The notes under the pieces were generated by a model that did not search any database, had not been told where the DNA came from, and worked only from the letters and a program-made list of their open reading frames with translations. Of a DNA stretch of 64,000 nt, positions 35,263 through 44,400 are shown one piece after another. Each line of letters starts with the position of its first letter. Position 1 is the stretch's first letter. The stretch is from CBDBND01 sp965262665 (GTDB lineage Bacteria; Pseudomonadota; Alphaproteobacteria; Rhodospirillales; Rhodospirillaceae). The DNA lies in assembly GCA_965262665.1 (NCBI GenBank), contig CBDHFR010000004.1:682001-746000 (forward strand), given 5' to 3'. The position numbers and the translations under genes are program-made.

Positions 35263-35469
35263 ATGAACGAAAAGAGTGCATTTGACTTACTTGCAAAAAA
35301 GATGCGGACTGCGTTTAAGTTGTTCTCTGCCTTGGGCGTGCCCAGGGCAGAGAAGGCTGAACTGGAAGAGGATATGTCCAGCAACGCCCTACCGCGAGAG
35401 CGCTGTGTCTACCTCCTTATGCAATTAGGCAAAATTGAGGAGATTGAGATCATCAACGAGGATAGCTAA
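35263..35469 (+). CDS. Small hypothetical protein (68 residues)
   Basis: I place the start at ATG 35263 (MNEKSAFDLLAKKMRTAFK); upstream parts of the frame look non-coding. The protein is acidic and helical, ending EEIEIINEDS, without membrane segment. The AT-rich upstream stretch (35200-35260) could hold a promoter. No family is recognised. Confidence 0.45.
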   Translation: MNEKSAFDLLAKKMRTAFKLFSALGVPRAEKAELEEDMSSNALPRERCVYLLMQLGKIEEIEIINEDS

Positions 35470-35485
35470 AGTCAGACAATACAGT

Positions 35486-35960
35486 TCAAGCAACCAACTC
35501 GCGGTATTTCAAACTTCTCGCGTTCACGATCTGCTCAACAGCGTAAATGAAGATGTGCGGGTTGCCCCTATTGAGCCATAGATCCATCTTTCCGACCAGG
35601 CAATTTCGGGCGCAGCGGACTGGGTATCCAACCGCATCCACGCGGCCCTGGCCGGAAAGGGTAGCGCCTTGCGCTAACGCGGAGTGAAGCCGCGTGGGGG
35701 GCTGGGGCAACCCGAGCCGCGGGCACGGCCGGCGTTCGGCCAGTAGCGGTTCTTGAAGCGCCAGTTTTCGTTGCCGGTTTCGATGATCTCGCAATGATGG
35801 GTGAGGCGATCGAGCAGCGCCGCGGTCATCTTGGGGTCGCCGAAGACGGATAGCCATTCGCCGAAGGCGAAGTTGGTGGTGATGACGATCGATGTGCGTT
35901 CGTAGAGCCGGCTGGAGGGTGAACCAAGCATCGCGCTCTTGTTCGCTGACGTGGGTAGTC
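35486..35960 (-). pseudogene. IS21-family IstB remnant fused to an unknown C-terminus
   Basis: At about 35931-35760 the minus strand reads LYERTSIVITTNFAFGEWLS, then MTAALLDRLTHHCEIIETGN, the end of an IstB ATPase. Around 35640-35486 another frame ends IFIYAVEQIVNARSLKYREL, a different protein's tail that I do not recognise. Both pieces are truncated. The IS21 remnant is a separate relic from the one at 4754-5150. Confidence 0.65.
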
Positions 35961-36171
35961 TTTTTTAAACGTCACCTCGTGGCGGCGGTAGAAAGCATGG
36001 AGTGTGCTGATTGCAACTCGCGTTATATTTAGTGCGTGTCGTCTCAGTAATGCTTACAATTTACCGTACGTTCTCATGTCTAATATGGGAATTAATGTGG
36101 GAACTATGAGAACAGTGTTAGTAAAATAGATATAATATCAATTAGTTAACAATAATTAGTGGAGGATCCTC

Positions 36172-36386
36172 ATCCGTTGATCACAATCCCAGCAAGTTCA
36201 CCGTTTGACGCTATATCCGCCCATGACTGGACTAACATTTCGACGTCCTTCTGGGTTGAACCAATACGTATTGTTTCCGTGTTCTGTTTAAGCTGCAGAA
36301 ACACAGCGATCAGGGACACGACCACGAAGACCATTCCGACGATTTCTGCCACGTATATAGATCTGCTCTAACGACCATCCGCTCAT
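36172..36386 (-). pseudogene. Small membrane-associated protein of unknown function, N-terminal half
   Basis: The minus strand has an ATG at 36386 (MSGWSLEQIY). After a frame change near 36354 it continues AEIVGMVFVVVSLIAVFLQL, a single membrane helix, and TETIRIGSTQKDVEMLVQSW, then breaks at SNGELAGIVING. The family (one helix, then a soluble helical part) continues in the fragment at 13632-13972. Joined at ATCC the two give a protein of about 170 residues, the normal family size. The frame change near the start shows the host gene had decayed too, or a sequencing error. Confidence 0.72.
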
Positions 36387-36535
36387 CGCTGCCTCCTCCG
36401 TTATCTGCGGGTCTGCAGGCAGTATAAGGGCTTATTCACCCGTTCGTTTGCCGGATTGGCTGCCAGGCGCCCCTTTTTCCGTGTACACCCCACCCTCATG
36501 ATCGATTGATGCCTTGGGCAAAGGACCATGAAGCC

Positions 36536-38044
36536 ATGACCCAGCTTTCTTCCGCGCGATTACCATTGGATCGCCGCGCTCTGTTGCGCGGGGCCCTTGC
36601 GGTTACCGCCGTCTCTGCGTTGCCCATGCGGCGGGGGTATGCGGGCGAGGCCCTAGCCAGCACCGGTGAGAAAGTCTTTCTCAGCGACAGCGATCTAAAG
36701 GATCTGCAGCGGAGTCTGGCCGGTCCGGTCATCCTGCCGTCGGATGCGACCTACGATCAGGAGCGGCGAGTGTGGAGCCCGATCGTCGATAACCGCCCGG
36801 CTGTTATCGCCAAGTGCACCTCTTTGGACGACATTCGCGCCGCGTTACAGTTTGCCCGCAACCATAACCTGCTGACCGCCATCCGCTGCGGCGGCCACAA
36901 CAGCGCTGGCACCAGCATGGCCCATGGCGGCATTACCCTTGATCTCTCGCCGTTCAACGGTGTCGAAGTCGATGCGTCTGGAAAAATTGCCCGTGTCAAA
37001 GGTGGCTCCTTCTTGGGCGATCTGGATCGCGCAACCGTCCCGCTCGGCTTGGGCACCACCGCCGGCGTTGTTTCCCACACCGGGATCGGCGGGCTGGCCA
37101 CCGGCATAGGGCAGGGGCGCCTGGCGCGGTCTCGCGGCTATACCATCGACAACATCCGCGGCGTGACTGTGATGACGGCCGATGGCGACCTCCTGCATGC
37201 GGATGCCTCAGAAAATAGCGATCTGCATTGGGCGGTGCGCGGCGGCGGCAGCAATTTCGGCATTGTCACCGAGTTTGAACTGCAGCTGCACGAAATGGAT
37301 CCGACGGTGACATCCTTCTCTTTCACCTATCCGGCGGCCAAGGCTGAGGCCGCCTTCAAAACCCTGTTCGAGCTTGGGGACCGGGGCCCCAATGAAATGT
37401 CTCTAGGGGCACGCATTGCTACCGACGGGCGCGGCGAAACCACATCCTCCTCCTTTAGCGGTACGTTTATTGGTGCGCCGGCGGAGGCCAGAAAGATTCT
37501 CGATCCCTATCTCAAAAAACTGGGAGACCCGATCAGGGAGCGTTTCGACGGTATTAACTATGTCACGCTTCAATCCATCGGTGATGGTCCGCTATTGTCT
37601 GAGGTCTACGCCCACAGCGAGACCGGGTTTTTTAATCATGTTGACGATCATGTGGCGGAAGCTTTTGCGGAATACGGAACCAGATATGCTTCGCCCCACA
37701 CGTCCATTGGTCTGAGTCAGCAGGGGGGTATCGCCAACCGAGTGGCGCGGGACGCCACCGCGTTTCCGCACCGGGATACGATTTATCAATGCACGGTGGG
37801 TACCCAGTGGTTCGATCCAAAAGATGGAGCCAAACAGAGAAAGTATGCAAAGGACTGCTGGAGTGTCATCGGAGAAATGAGCGCGGGCGGGTTCTATGTT
37901 AACTCCGCCGTTACCTCAACCGAGACAGATCTCCGCCGCATCTACGCGGACAATCTCAACCGTTTGGTGGAAATAAAAAACAAATACGACCCGACCAACT
38001 TCCTGCGCCTCAACATCAACATCAAACCGACAAGCGCGACTTAA
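36536..38044 (+). CDS. FAD-linked oxidoreductase (BBE-like), Tat-exported
   Basis: The start at 36536 has AAGGA 11 bases upstream and gives about 502 residues. A Tat leader (PLDRRALLRGALAVTAVSAL) is followed by the FAD-binding type 4 domain: AVIAKCTSLDDIRAALQFAR, then TAIRCGGHNSAGTSMAHGG with the His that links covalently to FAD, GIGGLATGIGQGRLARSRG and WAVRGGGSNFGIVTEFEL. The C-terminal BBE motif is KYDPTNFLRLNINIKP. The Cys that would make a second flavin bond in bicovalent enzymes is not at its usual place. Such enzymes oxidise alcohols, sugars or alkaloids; the substrate is unknown. Confidence 0.88.
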   Translation: MTQLSSARLPLDRRALLRGALAVTAVSALPMRRGYAGEALASTGEKVFLSDSDLKDLQRSLAGPVILPSDATYDQERRVWSPIVDNRPAVIAKCTSLDDIRAALQFARNHNLLTAIRCGGHNSAGTSMAHGGITLDLSPFNGVEVDASGKIARVKGGSFLGDLDRATVPLGLGTTAGVVSHTGIGGLATGIGQGRLARSRGYTIDNIRGVTVMTADGDLLHADASENSDLHWAVRGGGSNFGIVTEFELQLHEMDPTVTSFSFTYPAAKAEAAFKTLFELGDRGPNEMSLGARIATDGRGETTSSSFSGTFIGAPAEARKILDPYLKKLGDPIRERFDGINYVTLQSIGDGPLLSEVYAHSETGFFNHVDDHVAEAFAEYGTRYASPHTSIGLSQQGGIANRVARDATAFPHRDTIYQCTVGTQWFDPKDGAKQRKYAKDCWSVIGEMSAGGFYVNSAVTSTETDLRRIYADNLNRLVEIKNKYDPTNFLRLNINIKPTSAT

Positions 38045-38048
38045 GTAA

Positions 38049-39274
38049 TTAACGGGCGGCCCGGCAAACGCCGTACAACAAAGTTGTATTTACTCGGCGT
38101 GAAAAGTAATCGTCTTTGAAGTCGATTTCGTCCGTCTCATGAAAGAGATCCGAATCAAATAACACCACCCGGTTGGCCCGATGGGGTATACGAATACCAT
38201 TTGATCCTTCGCGCTGGAGAAAATCTCTTATCGCGTCGACATTGGTGACATTGTTATAGGCTTCGTGATCCCAATCGGTGGGGGTTTTTTGTCCCAGACA
38301 ATAAGGCCGCCGGTTTTCGGAGAGCGATTTGCTTCATCGGCCGTGATCCAGAAATTTACGTTGACCACCGCATCGTCGGCATGAACCGGAACACCCTTCA
38401 ATGTGCTGTCATACTTGAAGGCCCATGAATAGGCCAGACGGTGGTTCTTTATTACGGTGGGCAAAAGGTTGGTCAGCTCGTCGGAAATTTGGAAGATCAA
38501 CGGGCACGCGAAGTCTTCCGGAAGAGTCGTCGCGAGGTAGCCTTCGGCCATATCGCGGCGCCAGATCGTCGAATAATTGCAATAGTCCCGCATCGCTTGA
38601 AGCGCAGCCGGTGAAAGAAAGTCATCGATAACGATAATTTGCGGGTCCGCGTTCTGATATTTGAAAGATAACACGTCTCCATCCAGTTCAGAATTGAGTG
38701 CGCCGTCGGGGATCTTTGAACCTGGTTCGAGATTTATCCGATGACGGTAGAAAAGGGAGACGGGATCAAAATGTTCAGACTGCCATGCAACTGAAATCAC
38801 TTGAGTCGCGCCGTTTGAGTCACTCCAAACGGTCTTGAACACAACCAAGCTGGCACGGGCATCGGTACCAAGTATCTGCTTTTTTTCCATAGCGATAAGC
38901 TGTTCGAGATCATGCTTAAATCTGAAAGCCGGAACTTTCAGTGCATCATCATCAATCGTAACGGCAGGAGGTCGGAGCCGTGCCGACTCTCGGGAATGAA
39001 GCAGAGCCTTATTTTCATCTCCGAGGGACATCCAACACCGCCCCAGGAAATCGTGGATTTCAGGGTCCTTTGGACTTAGTGGAAGGGCGGACTGGAAATC
39101 GAGCAGGGCTTCGTTGAAGCGACCGAGCATGAGAAATGTGAAGCCGCTATAAAGCAACGCTCTATATTCTTGTGAGGATAAACGTTTCGCCTGTTCAAAA
39201 ATCGGCAAAGCGGACCTGAGATTACCCTTGTCCAATTCGCCTAGGCCTTGTTTGATCAAGGTATCAGGCGTCAT
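38049..39274 (-). pseudogene. TPR protein with 2OG-Fe(II)-oxygenase-like domain, frameshifted
   Basis: The start at 39274 (MTPDTLIKQGLGELDKGNLR) leads into three TPR-like repeats (to about residue 105), then an oxygenase fold with GVPVHADDAVVNVNFWITAD, whose His and Asp match the first two iron ligands. The frame breaks in an A6C5 tract near 38285. With one more base the sequence continues PTDWDHEAYNNVTNVDAIRD, then FDSDLFHETDEIDF with the third iron ligand and RRINTTLLYG, ending at 38049. The homopolymer makes a sequencing error possible. The substrate of this hydroxylase-like protein is unknown. Confidence 0.75.
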
Positions 39275-39365
39275 GACTGGCCAGCAGAACGTGTTCGATG
39301 CATAGCGTTTTTTGGCTCCCACGCCCGGTCGTGAGTGTCAGAAACTTTGTGTGTGAGCTGATTTA

Positions 39366-39397
39366 CACAAACCAGGGAACCCGTTCCCTGGTTTGTG
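39366..39397. repeat. Perfect 15-bp hairpin at the left edge of island C
   Basis: The arms 39366-39380 and 39383-39397 are perfectly complementary (CACAAACCAGGGAAC and its complement) with two bases between. There is no T-run after it. It lies in the intergenic region between the oxygenase gene and the left end of island C and could be an operator or an attachment-site element. Confidence 0.7.
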
Positions 39398-39630
39398 AGC
39401 GGGCCTGGTGATAAACCCATGCCAGCCGGCGATGTCCTCGGTCCAGGAGGAGTCCCGAAGGGACGGAAATAAACCAATAAAAACAATGGTCTAGCAGTGC
39501 CTAACCATCAAACCAGGGCCATTGATAACAAAAGAGAAAAAATCGCAACGGCTAACCTAATTCGGGGATCAAGCATGAGAACGACGCATAACGAAAGGAG
39601 TTTCCAACAACCTTTTTGAAAGGTCATGAC

Positions 39631-40410
39631 ATGTACCAAAAGACAGAAGACGGCTTTGCTGGCAAGGCTGCATATTCAAATTTCACAAGCGAGCACGACG
39701 TAGACGCGGACGGCGAAGTAAGCCGGGACCTAGTGCCGACTCAAATGCGCGAAGCGTTGCCAATTGAGATGGACAAAATGACCGCGTTACTTGAGCAGTT
39801 CATGCCGATCCATACCATGATCACGACGGAAGACCGTTCTTGTCTCTTAGACGATGACCCCACGGAAGTTTACGGCGACGGAAAAGGGTCAATATGGTTC
39901 ACGTTTCACGGATTGCTCAACTGCTTCAATATGCGCAAAGAACATGAGCGACTGGCGAAAGAATGGTGTCCCAACGCACCAGAGGACCCTAGATTTAGCG
40001 ACGACGAAGGCTTGCTAATATCGGACGCAATGCTGCGTGAGATTCTCCAGGTTCGGTTCGGCATAGGCCAGCATATCTTAAAGGTGGACGGCAAGGCCAC
40101 GCGGCTATGGCGCACCAGTCGCGATAGGTGGCCGGTCAGTGGGGGCGGTATCCACCACACCAAAGAATACCTTGAGGGTAGTTGCGACAACGGCCCCCCG
40201 GAATGGCGGCGGATAGACGCAAGCGTTTATAAACTGCCGGAAGAACAGCGGGCAAAATTCAAAGCCGAGGAAGAGAAAGGGACTCTCCGCCTAATGCATG
40301 AGCGAAAGCAGCGCTTATGGGAACTGGAAGACGAGGCCGGGAAGCCTCGCAGCGCTCTTAAAAGGGATGAAACAATTGCGGAGATTAAGCACCGCATTTT
40401 GACCTCATAG
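39631..40410 (+). CDS. Hypothetical protein of island C
   Basis: I prefer the ATG at 39631 with AAAGG 8 bases upstream. The 259 residues are hydrophilic: an N-terminal acidic part, a central FHGLLNCFNMRKEHERLAKE region with WRTSRDRWPVSGGGIHHTKE later, and a basic coiled-coil-like C-terminus (EEQRAKFKAEEEKG). No family is recognised. As the first gene of the island, before a likely regulatory repeat, it could be a replication or regulatory protein. That is only a guess from position. Confidence 0.6.
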   Translation: MYQKTEDGFAGKAAYSNFTSEHDVDADGEVSRDLVPTQMREALPIEMDKMTALLEQFMPIHTMITTEDRSCLLDDDPTEVYGDGKGSIWFTFHGLLNCFNMRKEHERLAKEWCPNAPEDPRFSDDEGLLISDAMLREILQVRFGIGQHILKVDGKATRLWRTSRDRWPVSGGGIHHTKEYLEGSCDNGPPEWRRIDASVYKLPEEQRAKFKAEEEKGTLRLMHERKQRLWELEDEAGKPRSALKRDETIAEIKHRILTS

Positions 40411-40427
40411 GCTTTCACACATGCGAT

Positions 40428-40482
40428 TTGGTTACAGGTTACAGTTTTTTATGACTCATTATATTTTGTAACCTGTAACCAA
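40428..40482. repeat. Inverted repeat with tandem GGTTACA motifs
   Basis: The arms 40428-40443 and 40467-40482 are perfect 16-base complements, each holding two tandem GGTTACA units (TGTAACC on the other arm), around a 23-base AT-rich centre. It lies between the first and second gene of island C. Iterated sites with an AT-rich core are typical of replication origins and of operators. Confidence 0.7.
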
Positions 40483-40561
40483 AATTTCCCCCCCTATAGA
40501 GAGTCAAACGGGAAAACGGGGGTGGAGAGGGTGGTAAGTGGTTGATTTAAAAGGTGAAACA

Positions 40562-40975
40562 ATGATGAGACGATATAGGGGCATTTATAGGCTCTGCCCG
40601 GATATAGGGGCAATCTTGCCTCTAGGCGTGGTCCTGGCCCTGGTGTGGTGTGGATCGGCGGCGGCGGACCCCTATGACCCCTATACCGGCCCGTGGCACC
40701 CCGGAAGGCCGGACGTGGCGGCAGGTGCGCCCTATGCGGCACGGCCACTGGTGGGCGAATTCGGCGGATTGCCGCGTGGTCTGCGCCCGCCTTATGGCTG
40801 GTATTTGGCAAGGCCGGACGTGCGGGCGTGGCGGGACCGGCAACGGATGCGTCACCCTGGCCAGCCCCCCGCTGGGCTAGCACCTACACCTCAGGTCCAA
40901 CAGGATGAGGGCAGACTGGATGTCCCTGGATTGTCCTGGTCCGACCTACCAGATGACCGCTGCCCATGCCGGTGA
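40562..40975 (+). CDS. Small exported Pro/Gly-rich protein of island C
   Basis: The start at 40562 gives 137 residues with a signal peptide (ILPLGVVLALVWCGSAAA, cut before DPYDPY). The mature part is rich in Pro, Gly, Tyr and Arg (GPWHPGRPDV, GLRPPYGWYLARPDV). No family is recognised. Its composition is like many small periplasmic proteins; a role in surface modification or superinfection exclusion would be pure speculation. Confidence 0.5.
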   Translation: MMRRYRGIYRLCPDIGAILPLGVVLALVWCGSAAADPYDPYTGPWHPGRPDVAAGAPYAARPLVGEFGGLPRGLRPPYGWYLARPDVRAWRDRQRMRHPGQPPAGLAPTPQVQQDEGRLDVPGLSWSDLPDDRCPCR

Positions 40976-41331
40976 CCCCTGGCCTACCCCCGGCCCCCAG
41001 GGCACCCCGGCGGGACCCTGCTCCCCAAGAATTACCCTCATGAGGGACCGACCATGGGAGGGTCACAAGACACACATTTAAAAACCATAGGAGACTTTGA
41101 AGATGGGAAACGAAAAGGAAGACACACCATTAAGCTTGTCCTCAATGACGGCGATGCTCAGAGCGGCGGCCCTGATCTTCAGGCTCAAACGTGGTGACGA
41201 CCTTTCACCAGACGTCCTAGAAGAGATCGATGAAAACGCCCTACTGTCTGACGTCAGCGCCTTTGGGACAAATTGAGGTAATTGCATAACGGAGGATTTC
41301 TGGCTCATCGTAGTGACCGAAGGGAACGAAG

Positions 41332-41706
41332 ATGAGACAGAAATTAATGAGCAAGAACGACCCGGCGGAGAGAACGGTTCGGGATATTCGGCGCAAGACA
41401 CGCAAGCAGTATACGGCTGAGGAGAAGATCCGGATCGTGGTGTCGGGCCTGCGCGGCGAGGAGAGCATCGCCGCCTTGTGCCGCCGCGAGGGCATCGCCG
41501 AGGGTCTGTATTACAGCTGGTCGAAAGAGTTTTTGGAAGCGGGCAAGAAGCGGCTCGCCGGCGACACCGGGCGCCAAGCGACCTCGGGCGAGGTTAAAGG
41601 CCTCCGCCAGGAGATGCGCGACTTGAAGGAGTTGGTCGCCGAACTTTCGCTGGAGAACCGTCTTCTCAAAAAAAACATGCTCGGGCACGGGGGAGACGAG
41701 GAATGA
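41332..41706 (+). CDS. IS3-family transposase OrfA
   Basis: 124 residues. It has the helix-turn-helix KTRKQYTAEEKIRIVVSGLR and RREGIAEGLYYSWSKEFLEA, then a coiled coil (DLKELVAELSLENRLLKKN) that multimerises the protein. An internal ATG at 41347 could also be used. The stop overlaps the OrfB start by 4 bases. A run of A (41669-41675) near the end could serve as a frameshift site. Confidence 0.9.
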   Translation: MRQKLMSKNDPAERTVRDIRRKTRKQYTAEEKIRIVVSGLRGEESIAALCRREGIAEGLYYSWSKEFLEAGKKRLAGDTGRQATSGEVKGLRQEMRDLKELVAELSLENRLLKKNMLGHGGDEE

Positions 41707-42683
41707 GGTATCGCGCATCCGAGAAGCTGGAGATCATCCGCCTGGTCGAGCAGTCCCACCTGGGCGTCGGGTCCACTTTGGACAAGCTGGGCATTCCGAA
41801 GACCACCTTTTATCGCTGGTACGATCGTTTTCTGGCCTTTGGCGACGCCGGTCTTGAGGATCGCAACAGCAGCCCGGGCCGGGTATGGAACCGGATCCCG
41901 GATGATGTCCGGGGGCAGATCATCGATCTTGCCCTGGAGGAGACACAACTGTCGCCCCGGGAACTGGCCGTCAGGTTTACGGACACCAGGGGCTACTTTG
42001 TCTCGGAAGCCTCGGTTTATCGGCTTCTCAAAGCCCACGACCTGATCACCAGCCCCGCTTTCGTGATCATCAAGGCAGCCGATGAGTTCCGCGACAAGAC
42101 CACGGCGCCGAACCAGCTGTGGCAGACCGACTTCACCTCTCTCAAGGTCATCGGCTGGGGCTGGTTTTATCTGTCGACCATCTTGGACGACTATTCCCGC
42201 TACATCATTGCTTGGAAGCTCTGCACCAACATGACGGCGGACGATGTGACGGCAACACTGAAGTTGGCGCTAGAAGCCTCAGGCTGCAATCGCGCCAATG
42301 TCGTCCACAAGCCGAGGCTGCTCAGCGACAACGGCTCGTCCTATATCTCCAGCGATCTGGCTGAATGGCTCGGGGACCACGGTATGGATCACGTTCGGGG
42401 CGCACCGTATCACCCGCAAACCCAGGGCAAGATCGAGCGCTGGCATCAAACGCTGAAGAACCGGATCCTGCTTGAAAATTATTATCTACCCGGCGATCTC
42501 GAAAACCAGATCAGCGCCTTCGTCGATCGCTACAACAACCAACGCTACCACGAGAGCATCGGCAACGTAACTCCAGCCGACGCCTACTTTGGACGCCACA
42601 CCGCCATCATCGAAAAGAGAAAAAAGATCAAAAAACTGACCACCCAAAACCGCCGCTTGAACCATCAACGCCAAGCGGCTTAA
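41703..42683 (+). CDS. IS3-family transposase OrfB (DDE domain)
   Basis: 326 residues. A helix-turn-helix-like N-terminus (LGIPKTTFYRWYDRFLAFG) is followed by the core: WQTDFTSLKVIGWGWFYLST, LLSDNGSSYISSDLAEWLG and GAPYHPQTQGKIERWHQTLK, giving the D, D and E residues, and a tail NNQRYHESIGNVTPADAYFG. The frame is intact, so the copy may be active. Confidence 0.93.
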   Translation: MRYRASEKLEIIRLVEQSHLGVGSTLDKLGIPKTTFYRWYDRFLAFGDAGLEDRNSSPGRVWNRIPDDVRGQIIDLALEETQLSPRELAVRFTDTRGYFVSEASVYRLLKAHDLITSPAFVIIKAADEFRDKTTAPNQLWQTDFTSLKVIGWGWFYLSTILDDYSRYIIAWKLCTNMTADDVTATLKLALEASGCNRANVVHKPRLLSDNGSSYISSDLAEWLGDHGMDHVRGAPYHPQTQGKIERWHQTLKNRILLENYYLPGDLENQISAFVDRYNNQRYHESIGNVTPADAYFGRHTAIIEKRKKIKKLTTQNRRLNHQRQAA

Positions 42684-42891
42684 CATCAAACAAAGATGAG
42701 CCCGATCCTCCCTTATGAAACACGCTCAACAGTCCCATTTGTTTTGATGACGGACAACGCCCTACAAATGGCACAAGAATGTGACGCGCTTCTCTCCGAT
42801 GTGAGGAACGTCGAGAAGCGCGACGAAGTGGCAAAGACCATGAAATGGGAAAGCGCCGATGCCCTAGAAACTTTCTTACTGCATGGTGCCA

Positions 42892-44400
42892 ATGCGAAAC
42901 CTCACTAAATATCTCGGCACGCTCATCATCCCATCCGGACGGTGGGCTGGCCCGCCTTTCAAAGTTCTCCCTTGGCAGCGTCGTTTTATCAACGGCACCT
43001 TTATTAAGCCGGGAGTGAAGACATCGGCATTGTCGGTTGCTCGGGGCAATGGTAAGTCAGCGCTGGTTGCTGGCATTGCAGCGGCAGCAGTAGACCCTGA
43101 TGGCCCGTTGAGCTACGGCAAGGCCGATATCGTCTGTGTGGCCAGCTCGTTCGATCAAAGCCGAATCGTCTTCGAAGACGTTCTTTCCTACTTGTCTGTG
43201 AACCATGACTTAACGGATAGGGACGTGTGGCGGGTTCAAGATTCCGCTAACCGGGCCATGATCGAAAACAGAATCACCGGAACAAGAGTCAGGTGCATTG
43301 GTAGTGATCCGCGCAAAGCGCATGGACTCCGACCGGCATTGATACTTGCCGATGAGCCTAGTCAATGGGACTCAGCGAAAGCCGACCGAATGAGAGCGGC
43401 CCTGGATACAGGACTCGGGAAGGTCCCTAACTCAAAGTTGATCGCACTGGGAACCAGACCCGCAGATGAGACTCATTGGTTCGCAAAGATGCTGGCCGGT
43501 GAATCCGACTATGCTCAATCTCATTGTGCATTAGAGACTGACCCGCCCTTCAATCGAAAAACATGGAAACGAGCGAATCCATCACTGGATCACCTGATCG
43601 ACCTTGAAGACGCAATCCGGGCTGAATCAAAACAAGCCAAGGTGGACCCGGCACTGCTCGCGCCCTTCGAAGCACTCAGACTCAACCTCGGCACCTTGGA
43701 CGTTGAAGCGTCTTTACTATTGGCGGCAGGAACGTGGCAATCGGCGGAGGGTGACTTACCAAGGGTAGGTCCGTGCGTTTGGGGATTAGATTTAGGAACA
43801 AGTGCCGCTCAAAGCGCTGTTGCCGCATTCTGGCCTAACACCGGACGCTTGGAATGCTTCGCCGCTTTTCCTCGCGTACCAAACTTGGCCGAACGTGGCC
43901 TTCGTGATGGAGCTGGAAATAGGTATGCGGTGTGCGCCAAGAGACGTGAGCTCATCACCATCGGAGAAAATGCTGTCGAGCTCCCTGGACTGCTTTCTGA
44001 AGCCTTACGACGATATGGACGACCATCGAGGATAGTTGCAGACCGTTGGCGTGAAGCAGAACTAAGAGACTGTCTTGCAAAGGCCGCTATTCCGGTAACG
44101 ATTCTTGAACTGCGTGGCCAAGGCTTCAAGGATGGAGCAGCAGACGTGAGACATTTTCAACGCGCCACTGCCGATGGAAGAGTGACTCCGATGCCTTCAT
44201 TACTACTCCGCTCGGCTATCTCTGAGGCGAGGACGATCACTGATCCAGCCGGTAATTCCAAGCTATCGAAAAGCACGCAGGGCGGAAGGAGAAAGAACGC
44301 GCGGGATGATGCAGCAGCAGCAGCGATCTTGGCCGTCTCTGCCGGTGTACGGCAACCAGAACAACCTAGTGGTGGAATGCGATATGTCGGGATGGTGTGA
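42892..44400 (+). CDS. terL: Terminase large subunit (HK97-type)
   Basis: I prefer the ATG at 42892 (MRNLTKYLGTLIIPSGRWAG). About 502 residues. The N-terminal ATPase has the motif VARGNGKSALVAGIA (Walker A, about 50-64) and RPALILADEPSQW (Walker B, near 150). The C-terminal nuclease has WGLDLGTSAAQSAVAAF (first Asp) and NARDDAAAAAIL (last Asp). TerL drives DNA into the prohead and cuts it. Its stop overlaps the HNH start (TGATGA). It overlaps the gene upstream by about 17 bases. Confidence 0.92.
   Translation: MRNLTKYLGTLIIPSGRWAGPPFKVLPWQRRFINGTFIKPGVKTSALSVARGNGKSALVAGIAAAAVDPDGPLSYGKADIVCVASSFDQSRIVFEDVLSYLSVNHDLTDRDVWRVQDSANRAMIENRITGTRVRCIGSDPRKAHGLRPALILADEPSQWDSAKADRMRAALDTGLGKVPNSKLIALGTRPADETHWFAKMLAGESDYAQSHCALETDPPFNRKTWKRANPSLDHLIDLEDAIRAESKQAKVDPALLAPFEALRLNLGTLDVEASLLLAAGTWQSAEGDLPRVGPCVWGLDLGTSAAQSAVAAFWPNTGRLECFAAFPRVPNLAERGLRDGAGNRYAVCAKRRELITIGENAVELPGLLSEALRRYGRPSRIVADRWREAELRDCLAKAAIPVTILELRGQGFKDGAADVRHFQRATADGRVTPMPSLLLRSAISEARTITDPAGNSKLSKSTQGGRRKNARDDAAAAAILAVSAGVRQPEQPSGGMRYVGMV

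Larger units (their letters stand above)
13955..36171. mobile_element. Island B: about 22-kb integrated element with HUH protein and cargo
   Basis: The two flanks are halves of one host gene, and deleting 13955-36171 leaves the ATCC shared by both sides and rejoins the halves in frame. A complete tyrosine integrase starts 131 bases from the left end, the usual position. Left-end genes are integrase, companion, AlpA, ParB-like and IS91-type HUH; the rest is cargo and IS elements. The shared sequence is only 4 bases, shorter than typical integrase cores, so either the core is unusual or later events changed the edges. Confidence 0.65.
41265..42737 (+). mobile_element. IS3-family insertion sequence in island C
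   Basis: It starts near TGGGACA and ends near TGTCCCA-like GTCCCA (42732-42737), with further partial inverted similarity (GGAGGAT, GGCTCATC) inside both ends. The 3-bp TTT duplication suits IS3. It is a different subgroup from the element at 3260-4479. Confidence 0.85.
41103..42908 (+). pseudogene. Gene preceding terminase, split by IS3 (candidate small terminase)
   Basis: The first piece (41103-41264) encodes MGNEKEDTPLSLSSMTAMLR and on to LSDVSAF, with GGAG upstream. The second (42738-42908) continues VLMTDNALQMAQECDALLSD, then MKWESADALETFLLHGANAK. TTT flanks the insertion on both sides (41262-41264 and 42738-42740), and removing one copy with the IS joins the pieces in frame into about 109 residues. 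The gene overlaps the TerL start, where phages keep the small terminase, but no sequence similarity proves that. Confidence 0.6.

Noticed and set aside
39421..39480. Possible tRNA at the left end of island C
   Set aside because: The GGTCCAGGAGGAGTCCCGAA region lacks a T loop and acceptor pairing, so it is not a tRNA.
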